A stretch of 64,000 nucleotides of DNA, taken from assembly GCA_015067435.1 (NCBI GenBank), contig SVMM01000002.1, positions 62,001-126,000 of the forward strand, given 5' to 3'. The DNA comes from Oscillospiraceae bacterium (GTDB lineage Bacteria > Bacillota > Clostridia > Oscillospirales > Oscillospiraceae). The translations under genes were made by a program, and so were the position numbers. The notes under the pieces are model-generated. The model was not told the origin of the DNA. It saw only the letters and a program-made list of their open reading frames with translations, and made no database searches. Of this stretch, positions 7,023-15,650 are shown one piece after another (the first letter of the stretch is position 1; every line of letters begins with the position of its first letter).

Positions 7023-8389
7023 AAGCGAAAACGAGCGTGTTCTATTGCACCGAATGCGGCAACGAGCTGTCCAAATGGGCGGGGCGCTGTCCCGCCTGCG
7101 GTGCGTGGAACACGATCGTCGAGCAGGCCTCGCCAAAGATTGCGCCCGCCGCGGCAAAGGGGAGAGGCGCCATGCTGCCGCGCGCGAAAGCGCACCCCAT
7201 CGACGAGCTGGACGAGACGGAGGAGCTGCGCTTTCCGACCGGCATGGGAGAGCTGGATCGCGTACTCGGCGGCGGTGCGGTCAAGGGCTCGCTGGTGCTC
7301 GTCGGCGGCGCGCCGGGCATCGGAAAATCGACGCTGATGCTGCAGATCTGCTCACAGCTCTGTCTGACCAATAAAGTGTTATATGTATCCGGCGAAGAAT
7401 CTCCGCATCAGCTGAAAATGCGTGCAAAGCGTTTGAATGTCATGAGTGACAAGCTGTATGTCTTGTCAGAGACTTGCCTTGGCGATGTGCTGGAATCCGT
7501 GACGGAGGAGTCTCCGGATGTGCTCATCATCGACTCGATCCAGACGATGTACAATGAATCGTTGGATTCGCCCGCAGGCAGCGTCGGCCAGGTAAAGGAC
7601 TGCACCATGTCACTGATGCAGCTTGCCAAGGGTCAGGGCATTACAGTCTTTGTGATCGGCCACGTTAATAAAGAGGGCTCGATTGCCGGTCCGAAGGTCT
7701 TAGAGCATATGGTTGACTGCGTGCTGTATTTCGAAGGCGACCAGCACATGACCTACCGCATACTGCGCGCGGCGAAAAACAGATTTGGCGCAACCAATGA
7801 GATCGGCGTCTTTGAAATGCGGAACGAGGGTCTTGCCGAGGTTCCGAACCCGTCCGAGCTGCTGTTGTCCGGACGCCCGGTCGATGCGCCGGGCACGTGC
7901 GTGACCTGTGTCATGGAGGGCGCGCGCCCAGTGCTCGCCGAGGTACAGGCACTGCTCGCACCGGCGGCACAGAGCGTGCCGCGCCGCACGAGCAACGGAT
8001 TTGACTACAACCGCGCCGCCATGCTGATGGCGGTGCTGGAAAAGCGCGGCGCGCTCAAGGTCTCCACGTGTGACGCGTTTCTGAACGTGATCGGCGGGCT
8101 GACGCTGGATGAGCCTGCCGCTGATTTAGCCGCGATCCTTGCGCTTGCGTCCAGCTATCTGGACAAGCCCATCGGCTCACGTGTCGCTGCAATCGGCGAA
8201 GTCGGTCTCACCGGCGAGGTGCGCAGCGTCAGCCATCTGGGTCAGCGTCTGAGCGAGGTGCAGCGTCTTGGTTTTGAGTGCTGCATCATTCCGGAGCGAC
8301 ACGCGGAGCGTCTGGAGAGCATCAAAGGTCTGAAACTTGTTTCGGTATCGAATATCGCGAACGCGCTTCGTGAAATTGTGCGCTCCTAA
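7019..8389 (+). CDS. radA: DNA repair protein RadA
   Basis: A 456-aa RadA (Sms). It has an N-terminal zinc finger (CTECGNELSKWAGRCPACG), a RecA-like ATPase with Walker A GGAPGIGKST, the RadA-specific KNRFG motif (AAKNRFGATNE) and a C-terminal Lon-protease-like domain. It is a hexameric helicase-like protein that helps branch migration and D-loop extension in recombination. The start is ATG at 7019, overlapping the amidase stop as ATGA, so translation is coupled. Its 3' end overlaps the convergent small Cys-rich gene by 68 bp. Confidence 0.96.
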   Translation: MKAKTSVFYCTECGNELSKWAGRCPACGAWNTIVEQASPKIAPAAAKGRGAMLPRAKAHPIDELDETEELRFPTGMGELDRVLGGGAVKGSLVLVGGAPGIGKSTLMLQICSQLCLTNKVLYVSGEESPHQLKMRAKRLNVMSDKLYVLSETCLGDVLESVTEESPDVLIIDSIQTMYNESLDSPAGSVGQVKDCTMSLMQLAKGQGITVFVIGHVNKEGSIAGPKVLEHMVDCVLYFEGDQHMTYRILRAAKNRFGATNEIGVFEMRNEGLAEVPNPSELLLSGRPVDAPGTCVTCVMEGARPVLAEVQALLAPAAQSVPRRTSNGFDYNRAAMLMAVLEKRGALKVSTCDAFLNVIGGLTLDEPAADLAAILALASSYLDKPIGSRVAAIGEVGLTGEVRSVSHLGQRLSEVQRLGFECCIIPERHAERLESIKGLKLVSVSNIANALREIVRS

Positions 8390-8537
8390 GCACGCTGTTG
8401 CGCGGGATATAATGCAGACATCCACCTAAGTTGTTTACCGAATACACCATGTCTGTGTTGGCGCCGCCGGCATAGTTCAGGCTGCATAAGCCGTCGTTCT
8501 GGAATTTGCAATCGGAACTGCACGGGATATAACTCAT
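8322..8537 (-). CDS. Small Cys-rich protein (71 aa), conserved clostridial type
   Basis: The N-terminus has a clear Cys pattern, CSSDCKFQNDGLC, with a fourth Cys in GGCLHYIP, probably a metal site. Short proteins of this pattern occur in many Clostridia without known function. The ribosome site AAAGGAG precedes the ATG. The C-terminal ~20 residues lie over the end of radA on the other strand. A SigG-like promoter (8566-8595) upstream suggests late forespore expression, which would make this a spore-associated protein, but that is inference. Confidence 0.6.
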   Translation of the reverse strand: MSYIPCSSDCKFQNDGLCSLNYAGGANTDMVYSVNNLGGCLHYIPRNSVLRSAQFHEARSRYSIPKQVSDL

Positions 8538-8565
8538 ATGATTCGCTCCTTTACATAGTTTTCAC

Positions 8566-8595
8566 TAGTATGGATGAAATCCGCCGAAAATATGA
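8566..8595 (-). promoter_or_regulatory. Candidate SigG/SigF-type promoter
   Basis: On the minus strand CATACTA (8566-8572) matches the SigG -10 consensus CATNMTA. Eighteen bp upstream is TCATA (8591-8595), matching GMATR at four of five positions. The distance to the ATG at 8537 is 28 nt with AAAGGAG between. Short motifs like these occur by chance, so this needs expression data. Confidence 0.35.
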
Positions 8596-8649
8596 CTGCC
8601 AATCGCTAGAAAAGCCTCAGAATCATTACAAAACTGAAACTCCCCTGTT

Positions 8650-8675
8650 TTGAACAAAGTTTTTATTTTGTTCAA
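8650..8675. repeat. 9-bp inverted repeat in the intergenic gap
   Basis: The arms ttgaacaaa (8650-8658) and tttgttcaa (8667-8675) are perfectly complementary around an 8-nt spacer. Neither side is followed by a T-run, so it is not a convincing terminator. It could be a regulator site for the minus-strand small gene or a structure at the end of the sugar operon mRNA. Confidence 0.4.
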
Positions 8676-8692
8676 TCACTTGTATGGAAATT

Positions 8693-8715
8693 AGGCGAGG
8701 GCTGCGCCCTCGCCT
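8693..8715 (-). terminator. Terminator of the sugar operon, possibly bidirectional
   Basis: A 10-bp GC-rich stem (8693-8702 with 8706-8715) and a 3-nt loop lie 22 bp past the rfbB stop. On the plus strand it is followed by TTTTA, on the minus strand by a weaker TAATTT, so it may stop transcripts from both sides. Confidence 0.65.
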
Positions 8716-8737
8716 TTTATTCTTGAGGTTGTTTGCT

Positions 8738-9745
8738 TTATCCTATTGGCTGGTCAACGCGATAGGCTCCGCTGATAATGTCTTCCCACCAACTGCGATG
8801 TTCAAGATACCATCGGATCGTTTTTTGGATACCGTCCTTGAACATTGTCTTCGGAAGCCAGCCCAGTTCTTGGCTGATTTTTGTCGGATCGATCGCATAG
8901 CGCAGATCGTGACCCTTTCGATCGGTAACAAAGGTAATGAGTTCTTCGCTCTTTCCAAGCTCGCTGACAATCTGCTTCACAATATCGATATTTCGCATTT
9001 CATTATGACCACCGATGTTGTAAATCTCGCCGATCCGGCCTTGCCGCGCAATCAGATCGATCGCCCGGCAGTGATCCTCCACATACAGCCAGTCTCTCAC
9101 ATTCAGACCGGCACCGTACACTGGGAGCGGCTTATCGTTCAGCGCGTTTGCAATCATCAACGGGATCAGCTTCTCCGGAAACTGATACGGGCCATAATTG
9201 TTGGAGCAGCGAGAGATTGTGACCGGCAGTCCGTAGGTGCGATGATATGCCTGGACAAGCAGATCAGCGCTCGCTTTCGAGCTGCTGTATGGCGACGAAC
9301 AGTGGATAGGCGAATGCTCCGTAAACATCATTTCAGGCTTGTCAAGCGGAAGATCGCCGTAAACCTCGTCTGTGCTGACCTGATGAAACCGCACATTTCC
9401 GAACCGTCGGCAGGCATCCATCAAAACCGCGGTTCCGATTATGTTTGTTTGCAGGAAAACGGACGGATCATCAATGCTCCGATCCACATGGGATTCCGCC
9501 GCAAAGTTCAGCACAATGTCCGGGCGCTCTGCCTCAAACAGCCCGGTCACTGCTTCACGATCGCAGATATCGGCCTTTACAAAGCGGAAATTATCTCTCT
9601 CCATCACAGGTGCGAGTGTGTGCAGATTTCCTGCGTAGGTCAGCTTATCCAGACAAATAACCACATCTTCGGGATGCTCTGAAAGATGGTAAAAGATGTA
9701 ATTGGCACCGATAAAGCCGGCGCCGCCGGTTACAATGATCTTCAT
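8738..9745 (-). CDS. rfbB: dTDP-glucose 4,6-dehydratase
   Basis: A 335-aa extended short-chain dehydrogenase. It has the NAD-binding motif GGAGFIG at residues 7-13, the STDEVYG active-site segment, the catalytic Tyr-x-x-x-Lys in PYSSSKAS, and the family blocks [17 protein letters not shown] and [12 protein letters not shown]. It converts dTDP-glucose to dTDP-4-keto-6-deoxyglucose. It overlaps rfbA by 4 nt and is the last gene of the operon. With RffA upstream in the operon and no rfbC or rfbD, the pathway branch here is towards dTDP-Fuc4N rather than dTDP-rhamnose. Confidence 0.96.
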   Translation of the reverse strand: MKIIVTGGAGFIGANYIFYHLSEHPEDVVICLDKLTYAGNLHTLAPVMERDNFRFVKADICDREAVTGLFEAERPDIVLNFAAESHVDRSIDDPSVFLQTNIIGTAVLMDACRRFGNVRFHQVSTDEVYGDLPLDKPEMMFTEHSPIHCSSPYSSSKASADLLVQAYHRTYGLPVTISRCSNNYGPYQFPEKLIPLMIANALNDKPLPVYGAGLNVRDWLYVEDHCRAIDLIARQGRIGEIYNIGGHNEMRNIDIVKQIVSELGKSEELITFVTDRKGHDLRYAIDPTKISQELGWLPKTMFKDGIQKTIRWYLEHRSWWEDIISGAYRVDQPIG

Positions 9746-10641
9746 TTTCTCCTCACTCTGCTGACGATTCGTCCTTCCGCAACCGTGCGGAGATGCTGTC
9801 CATACAGTGATTTGCCGTACCGCTCTGACGCCGCTGTCAGCTGCTCCCGTGCGATCCAGCCGTTACGGAATCCGACCTCTTCCGGCGCGGAAATGGCAAT
9901 TCCCTGCCGCGTCTCAATCATTCTCACAAAATCAGCCGCATCCAGAAGGCTTTCCATCGTCCCTGTGTCCATCCATGCAAAGCCTCGCCCCAACAGCTGG
10001 ACGTCGAGCTTACCTTCCTCAAGATATAATTGGTTCAGCGTCGTGATCTCCAGTTCGCCGCGCGCCGACGGCCGGACAAGCTCCGCCTTGCCGCTCACAC
10101 CCGCCGGATAAAAATACAGACCGGTAATCGCATAATTCGAGCGTGGGACGGCTGGCTTTTCCTCGACAGAAAGAACCCTGCCATCCTCGTCGAACTCAAC
10201 CACGCCGAAGCGCTCCGGGTCGTTCACATAGTAGCCGAATACTGTAGCCCTGCCGTTTTCCGCGTTTTCCGCGGCATTCAGCAGATGCGCGGAAAAGCCG
10301 TCTCCGTAAAAGATATTGTCGCCAAGGATCATGGCGCAGGTGTCTTCGCCGATGAATGTTTTGCCGATCAGGAACGCCTGTGCAAGTCCATCGGGGCTTG
10401 GCTGAACGGCGTAGGAAAGATTCACGCCAAACTGTCCGCCCTCGCCCAGCAGCTTTTCGAACCTCGGAGTATCTTCCGGCGTGCTGATAATCAGGATGTC
10501 CCGAATTCCCGCCAGCATCAGCGTGCTCAGGCTGTAATATACCATCGGCTTGTCATACACAGGCAAAAGCTGCTTCGATGTCACCATGGTAAGCGGATAG
10601 AGGCGCGTGCCCGAGCCTCCCGCAAGAATAATGCCTTTCAA
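9742..10641 (-). CDS. rfbA: Glucose-1-phosphate thymidylyltransferase
   Basis: A 299-aa sugar nucleotidyltransferase. The N-terminal [11 protein letters not shown] signature, the KPMVYYSL block, the [12 protein letters not shown] metal-binding Asp segment and [19 protein letters not shown] are all typical of RfbA/RmlA. It makes dTDP-glucose from glucose-1-phosphate and dTTP, feeding RfbB. It lies 12 nt after the second EamA-like gene and overlaps rfbB by 4 nt, so the two enzymes are translated together. Confidence 0.96.
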   Translation of the reverse strand: MKGIILAGGSGTRLYPLTMVTSKQLLPVYDKPMVYYSLSTLMLAGIRDILIISTPEDTPRFEKLLGEGGQFGVNLSYAVQPSPDGLAQAFLIGKTFIGEDTCAMILGDNIFYGDGFSAHLLNAAENAENGRATVFGYYVNDPERFGVVEFDEDGRVLSVEEKPAVPRSNYAITGLYFYPAGVSGKAELVRPSARGELEITTLNQLYLEEGKLDVQLLGRGFAWMDTGTMESLLDAADFVRMIETRQGIAISAPEEVGFRNGWIAREQLTAASERYGKSLYGQHLRTVAEGRIVSRVRRK

Positions 10642-10653
10642 GTTCAGTGCCTC

Positions 10654-11007
10654 CTATCCGAAAACAGCGTAGATCACGATTCCCACGATAATCATCCCAA
10701 GAGCAAGAAGCTTTTTTCTGTCGATTGTCTCGTGAAAGATCGCGACGGAAAACACCGTCACATAGATATAACCCGTAGCCTCCAGAATCGGCCCCATCGA
10801 AAGCGGAACGACCTTGTAGGCGTAGATACTCAAAAGTGTTGCGCCAAAGAACAAAACATAGGCAAAGATCACGCGTGGATTGAGATATTCCCGAAGCACG
10901 GAGTCATACTGCTTCAGGGCCGCTTTTTTCAGCATTACCTGCGCAACGGAACTGATGAAGGTTCCGGCCAGCATGAAAGAGGCATACAAAAGAAGCACTT
11001 TGTTCAT
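10654..11007 (-). CDS. Small EamA/SMR-like membrane protein, subunit 2
   Basis: A 117-aa protein with four predicted membrane helices, the size of one small multidrug resistance (SMR)-type half-transporter. The end VPLSMGPILEATGYIYV-x-V followed by HETIDRKK and a last helix resembles the EamA repeat. It overlaps the preceding homologous gene by 4 nt. Pairs of such proteins in sugar operons (for example ArnE/ArnF) move undecaprenyl-phosphate sugars across the membrane. That role is inferred here from context. Confidence 0.75.
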   Translation of the reverse strand: MNKVLLLYASFMLAGTFISSVAQVMLKKAALKQYDSVLREYLNPRVIFAYVLFFGATLLSIYAYKVVPLSMGPILEATGYIYVTVFSVAIFHETIDRKKLLALGMIIVGIVIYAVFG

Positions 11008-11381
11008 GTCTCGTCCGCCTTTTTGTCCATTGCGCTCTTCCCATCCGCATATCCGAAGAGCGCAATGCCATAAAGCACCAGCAATCCGCCGATTACTTTA
11101 CCGGCAGTCAGATGCTCATGGAAGATCAGCGCACCCCAGATACAGCCCCAAATGACCGTTACTGCCTTATTGGCGTAAGCCACTGAGAGCGGCATACATT
11201 TGATGAACTGCTGCCAGCCGAGCGCGTAAAAAGCAAGGATCAGAATTTCACCGGCGTAGAGCAGAATGAATGCAGGACTCATGAAGCCCTTCCCTGCCGC
11301 CATCTTGCTCAGGATCCCGCCCACGGAATAAATCAACAGGAAAATATGAAGACGTATATATAGTTTTAGCTTACGTTCCAT
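11004..11381 (-). CDS. Small EamA/SMR-like membrane protein, subunit 1
   Basis: A 125-aa, four-helix protein similar in plan to its downstream neighbour (PLSVAYANKAVTVIWGCIWGALIFHEHLT, then a last helix). The start at 11381 is preferred because GGGGAG lies 9 nt upstream; a longer form from 11396 has no ribosome site. The heteromeric pair sits between the aminotransferase RffA and RfbA. A flippase for a lipid-linked 4-amino-sugar is the most economical reading; multidrug export is the alternative. Confidence 0.75.
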   Translation of the reverse strand: MERKLKLYIRLHIFLLIYSVGGILSKMAAGKGFMSPAFILLYAGEILILAFYALGWQQFIKCMPLSVAYANKAVTVIWGCIWGALIFHEHLTAGKVIGGLLVLYGIALFGYADGKSAMDKKADET

Positions 11382-11406
11382 AACGCGTCTCCCCACAGCC
11401 CCATGG

Positions 11407-12540
11407 TCAAACGGAAGAGTAGAATCGATCGATCAGAGACGTCACCGTTTCGATATCCTCTGCGGAAAGGCCGTAATACATCGGCAGACGCAGCAAGCGC
11501 TCGCTTTCCTTTGTCGTGTAAACATCTTCGCCGTAAAAACGCCCGAATCTCAATCCGGCAGGCGCCGAGTGAAGCGGAACATAGTGAAACACGGCATTCA
11601 CCTGATTCTCCTTCAGATAGCCGATCAATGCCGACCGTTCCTCCAGCGTTCTGCACTTCACGTAAAACATATGCGCGTTGTGAATGCAGCCTTCCGGAAT
11701 GGTGGGAAGCTCGATCTTTCCGGTATCTGCCAGCGGTTTTAGGGATTCATAGTACATATGCCAGCTTCGCATCCGGTCTTCATTGACCTTGTCCGCGTTC
11801 TCAAGCTGTGCCCAAAGGTATGCCGCGTTCAGTTCGCTGGGCAGGAAACTGTCGCCAAAGCCGACCCATGTGTATTTGTCGATCTGCCCCCGGAAAAATT
11901 TTGCGCGGTTCGTGCCTTTCTCCCGGAGGATCTCCGCGCGCTCTATATACGCGGGATCATTGATTAGAACGGCGCCGCCCTCTCCCATGGAATAGTTTTT
12001 TGTCTCGTGGAAAGAGTAACATCCGAAGTCTCCGATAGTACCGAGATACCGGTTCTTATACTGTGCCATCACGCCCTGTGCCGCATCCTCGATCACTTTC
12101 AGATGATACCGGCGGGCGATCCCCATGATTGCGTCCATCTCGCATGCCACGCCGGCATAATGCATCACGATAATCGCTTTTGTCTTGTCCGTGATGGCGG
12201 CCTCGATCTTTGTCTCGTCGATGTTCATGGTGTCCGGCCGGATATCGACAAACACCAGCCGCGCTCCAACCAGCACGGCGGCATTGGCCGTGCTGGAAAA
12301 TGTATAGCTTGGGAGAATGACCTCATCGCCCGGCTGAATATCACAAAGCAGCATCGCCATATCCAGCGCAGCGGTTCCGCTGGTGGTTAGAAGAACAGCC
12401 TCTGCCCCAAACCGATCCTCCATCCACTCCCTGCACAGTTTGGTGAAAGCGCCGTCACCGCTTATCTTGTGGGACTGTATCGCCTTGAATACATATTGTT
12501 CTTCGGTCCCAACATACGGAGGAATATTAAATGGAATCAT
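11407..12540 (-). CDS. rffA: dTDP-4-amino-4,6-dideoxygalactose transaminase
   Basis: This 377-aa DegT/DnrJ/EryC1-type PLP aminotransferase shows TSGTAALDMAMLL, GDEVILPSYTFSSTANA, VIEDAAQG and the PLP-lysine block SFHETKNYSMGEGG. The overall pattern and the N-terminus (IPFNIPPYVG) are those of RffA/WecE, which aminates dTDP-4-keto-6-deoxyglucose to dTDP-Fuc4N using glutamate. Other sugar aminotransferases of the same fold are possible. It starts inside the end of the YfhO gene (14-nt overlap) with AAGGAGG as ribosome site. Confidence 0.88.
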   Translation of the reverse strand: MIPFNIPPYVGTEEQYVFKAIQSHKISGDGAFTKLCREWMEDRFGAEAVLLTTSGTAALDMAMLLCDIQPGDEVILPSYTFSSTANAAVLVGARLVFVDIRPDTMNIDETKIEAAITDKTKAIIVMHYAGVACEMDAIMGIARRYHLKVIEDAAQGVMAQYKNRYLGTIGDFGCYSFHETKNYSMGEGGAVLINDPAYIERAEILREKGTNRAKFFRGQIDKYTWVGFGDSFLPSELNAAYLWAQLENADKVNEDRMRSWHMYYESLKPLADTGKIELPTIPEGCIHNAHMFYVKCRTLEERSALIGYLKENQVNAVFHYVPLHSAPAGLRFGRFYGEDVYTTKESERLLRLPMYYGLSAEDIETVTSLIDRFYSSV

Positions 12541-15325
12541 TTTCGACCTCCTTGTCCGTCATCTCGGCTTTCTCCCCGTCTGCGCCCTCCAAAACATCTG
12601 CCGCCTGCTTCCGGACAGCTTTTGCATCAAACAAGCGGTCTACTCCCCGTTTCCCAACGGTGATATACAGCAGCGCCAGCATCAGCCCGATGATTGAAAT
12701 CATCGCCCCAATGCGCAGGCCCACAGGAACAAAGCGCATCTCATAGCTGTGGCTGCCCGCAGGGACGCTCGCCGCCATGAACACGCCCATTACTTTTGTA
12801 AGTTCCGTCGGCTGACCGTCTATATACAGTGTCCACCCATCGTCCCAAGGGATCGTGAACATCAGCGCCTGTCCGTCCTCAGACGTGAAGCTGCCGGTCA
12901 GTAAGCTGTCACGCTGCTTTTCAACCGTGACAGGCCGGGAGCGGATGATTTCACTCAGCTCATGCAGCGCTTCTTTGTCGGCGTATGCGGCGCGGAAGCG
13001 GCCGCAAAGCTCGTCCATGATCGAGGGAGAGACCGAATCAAGATTTGCCCGTATATAGCCAATCACGGTGTCGCCTGCATGATAGTTTCCCAGCCATGAA
13101 ACAGACGTTTGTGCTGACGTACCGATATCGGTCAGGCCGTTGCGTTCATACACGTAAACCGGCCCGTCATGTTTGGCTGTGAATGTGTACTCGATATACG
13201 CGCAGTCTTCGGGCGGCTCTGTTTTCGAGGCTTTGCTTGTGGAGGCGGCAGCCGTCCCGCTCTCTTCCCCGGCGCTCAGCGTCTCACGATCCCATTTCTC
13301 CATAGCCTCCCGGGCAGTTCCAGCGTCTATTTCGATCGGATCGGTCATGTTGTGAGAGCGGAAAGTAATGTCATCCTCCTCAATGAACACAGGCATATCC
13401 TTGCCGCTCAACGCGATCCACGCCTGATTCAGATTTTCAAAAATGCTGGTCAGCTCCGTTTCGACTGTTTCCAAGTCACCCGCGGAAAGCACGGCAACCG
13501 GCAGGGCGTCATGGTTTTCGTATATTGCCCGGTTCAAAAACTCTATGCGCCGTTCATAGCCCTTTTCCTCCGATAAATCCTCCTCCGCGATCACATATTT
13601 GATCCCCAGCAGGGAGTCAGTCGCAGCGGGGATGCCGTCGTCATAATAGCTGCGGTTGGAATACCACGGAATACCGAGCTTGTAGAGTCCTTTGCGGACA
13701 AAATCGCGCTCGTTCGATCCGCCGTGTCCCACGCCGTTATAGCCGTAGAGCATCGGATCATTGCCTACAAATTCGGTGCGCTGACGGTTGATCTCCATGC
13801 GGTAGAAATCGTCGTCCGATGCTTTGATACCCTGCACCAGCGGATCGACCGCCATCACTTGACTCTGGAAATCCGAATCCTTGGTTTCCCATACCAGAAT
13901 GTTGCTGATACTGATTCGGTAGTTGAGAAAGAGACCGACGCACACAAGAATCAGCGTAACGACCTCAAACAAACGGTTCGGATCAAACTCCGGTTTGTTC
14001 CGATACAGCCAGAAAATCAGGTAGATGACAACCAATACCAGATAATCCAGCAGCACCTCACCGTCGTTAACAAACGCGTATCTCCTGGAGAAGATAAGCA
14101 CCGTGGCGAGCAGCATGACAGCAAAGGCACGGCGGATATCCCTGTCCGGCGTCTCATCGAGCCGCTCCCACTGCTCCGCGGAGATTGCAAGCAGCAGGAA
14201 AGAGAACACGTAGGAATACCGGAAGTTGAACCAGTTGGTGGTGGTCCCGGCGTGCATCAGCATATCAAATGCAAGGATGGTAAACGAGAGCAGATAGATT
14301 CCGAGCAGAATGCCTGCGGCGGTCTTTTTTTTCCTGCAAGCCTCCTTGTCCATAAAGAACAGGAGCACCAGCGCCACAGGCAGCAGCCCGACATAAATGT
14401 TCGGGCGCCCATTTACCAGCTCGTCGGTGCTGATCGCGCCGATGAAAAGCTTGGCGCCGATCTCCAGCAGAGGCTGGCGTGCGATAAAGCTGAAATCCGT
14501 GATTCCCGTCTGATCCAGGCGGCCGCCGCTCAATGACAGGAATCCGGGAAGCCAGAGAACAGCTGCCAGCAGCCCGCCGAAGAGAGAAGACAGCGCATAG
14601 TGGACAAACAGGCGCAGCCGATTTCCCGCATTGTCCTTCCAATGGAGAATATACTCAACAAAAAAGAACAATACCGAGGCAACACACAGCACAAAGCCGA
14701 AATAGGCGTTTGTCGTAAGTCCGTAAGCGATCGATAAAATATATATCAGAGGTTTTTTCCCACGAACAAGGCGCTTGAGCCCCAGCGCCATGATCGGCAG
14801 CACTGGCGCGGCGCAAAAGAATACCGCCTGGAACACGTTGGCCGTCTGAAAGCCCATCAGCGCGTAGGTCGTAGAGAAAATCAGGTGGCTGCGCTTGCTG
14901 CCGTATGCATCAGCCAGAAACAGATACATGGCGAGTCCGGCGAGGCTGAGATTCAGCAAAGAGATATAGGTAAACGCCGCCGGATACAGAGTGATGTCCA
15001 CCAGTGCCAGAAGGAAGGCGAAGGGCGTCAGCAAAATGCCGTTCAGATGGCTCATCATGTTGCCGCCCAGCGTCTTTTCAAAGGAATATGTAATGCCTTC
15101 CATTCCGCGAAACATTCGTCCGGCGTAGGAGAGCGTGTTGATATAGTAGCCGTTTGCATCGGAAATCAGCAGCGAATGATCCCCAAAGGGGGTGATCTCA
15201 AGTCCGATCAGCGCGATAAGCATTACAAAAAAGGGGATAAAAAAAGACAAACACAGGAGAATAGCCCGATTCTTCCCTGTATTGTGCCCAATTTGTCGAT
15301 TATGCTTGACATCATTCATATACAT
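12527..15325 (-). CDS. YfhO-family multi-spanning membrane protein, probable GT-C-like glycosyltransferase
   Basis: This 932-aa protein has a run of about a dozen membrane helices over the first ~470 residues, a long extracytoplasmic part, and a final helix near the C-terminus followed by a short charged tail. The N-terminal pattern (LEITPFGDHSLLISDANGYYINTLSY) and the end (PWDDGWTLYIDGQPTELTKVMGVFMAASVPAGSH) are those of YfhO proteins. YfhO proteins in Bacillus and Listeria are implicated in glycosylating lipoteichoic acid from polyprenyl-phosphate sugars outside the cell. It opens the sugar operon behind a good promoter, and AAGGAG precedes the ATG. Acceptor and sugar are unknown. Confidence 0.85.
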   Translation of the reverse strand: MYMNDVKHNRQIGHNTGKNRAILLCLSFFIPFFVMLIALIGLEITPFGDHSLLISDANGYYINTLSYAGRMFRGMEGITYSFEKTLGGNMMSHLNGILLTPFAFLLALVDITLYPAAFTYISLLNLSLAGLAMYLFLADAYGSKRSHLIFSTTYALMGFQTANVFQAVFFCAAPVLPIMALGLKRLVRGKKPLIYILSIAYGLTTNAYFGFVLCVASVLFFFVEYILHWKDNAGNRLRLFVHYALSSLFGGLLAAVLWLPGFLSLSGGRLDQTGITDFSFIARQPLLEIGAKLFIGAISTDELVNGRPNIYVGLLPVALVLLFFMDKEACRKKKTAAGILLGIYLLSFTILAFDMLMHAGTTTNWFNFRYSYVFSFLLLAISAEQWERLDETPDRDIRRAFAVMLLATVLIFSRRYAFVNDGEVLLDYLVLVVIYLIFWLYRNKPEFDPNRLFEVVTLILVCVGLFLNYRISISNILVWETKDSDFQSQVMAVDPLVQGIKASDDDFYRMEINRQRTEFVGNDPMLYGYNGVGHGGSNERDFVRKGLYKLGIPWYSNRSYYDDGIPAATDSLLGIKYVIAEEDLSEEKGYERRIEFLNRAIYENHDALPVAVLSAGDLETVETELTSIFENLNQAWIALSGKDMPVFIEEDDITFRSHNMTDPIEIDAGTAREAMEKWDRETLSAGEESGTAAASTSKASKTEPPEDCAYIEYTFTAKHDGPVYVYERNGLTDIGTSAQTSVSWLGNYHAGDTVIGYIRANLDSVSPSIMDELCGRFRAAYADKEALHELSEIIRSRPVTVEKQRDSLLTGSFTSEDGQALMFTIPWDDGWTLYIDGQPTELTKVMGVFMAASVPAGSHSYEMRFVPVGLRIGAMISIIGLMLALLYITVGKRGVDRLFDAKAVRKQAADVLEGADGEKAEMTDKEVENDSI

Positions 15326-15367
15326 GTTGCTCCTTCAGGACAGCACGATATTAAAAAAATTTAGTAT

Positions 15368-15396
15368 ACTATAGCATTTCTTTGCAACATTCGCAA
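15368..15396 (-). promoter_or_regulatory. Promoter of the yfhO-rffA-eamA-eamA-rfbA-rfbB operon
   Basis: On the minus strand TTGCGA (15391-15396) and TATAGT (15368-15373) are 17 bp apart, placing transcription about 35 bp before the YfhO start. The rest of the 325-bp divergent gap (15326-15650) holds a small hairpin at 15463-15478 and no convincing gene. Confidence 0.6.
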
Positions 15397-15650
15397 GACA
15401 GAGAACGCAAAATCTAAGTAAATTTACATACTGTGCTGTACTGAAGCCGGTGAGAAAAGCGTGCTGATGGAAATCAGCTTCGTATTGCTTTCCGACTGCG
15501 ACCATGTTATATTCGTAATCACCGGGGTTGATGATATATGCTCTCCCCTGCCGCACCGTCATATCCGCGTATATGTGTTTCAGGTGGTTCGGAGATTGTT
15601 GTTTTCCCAATGGCGTCAGTGACCAAATTCTGCCAAGGATGTGTTGCTCC

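Noticed and set aside
15463..15478. Small hairpin (gctgat/atcagc) as a regulatory RNA or terminator
   Set aside because: A 6-bp stem without a T-run or conserved context is expected by chance.
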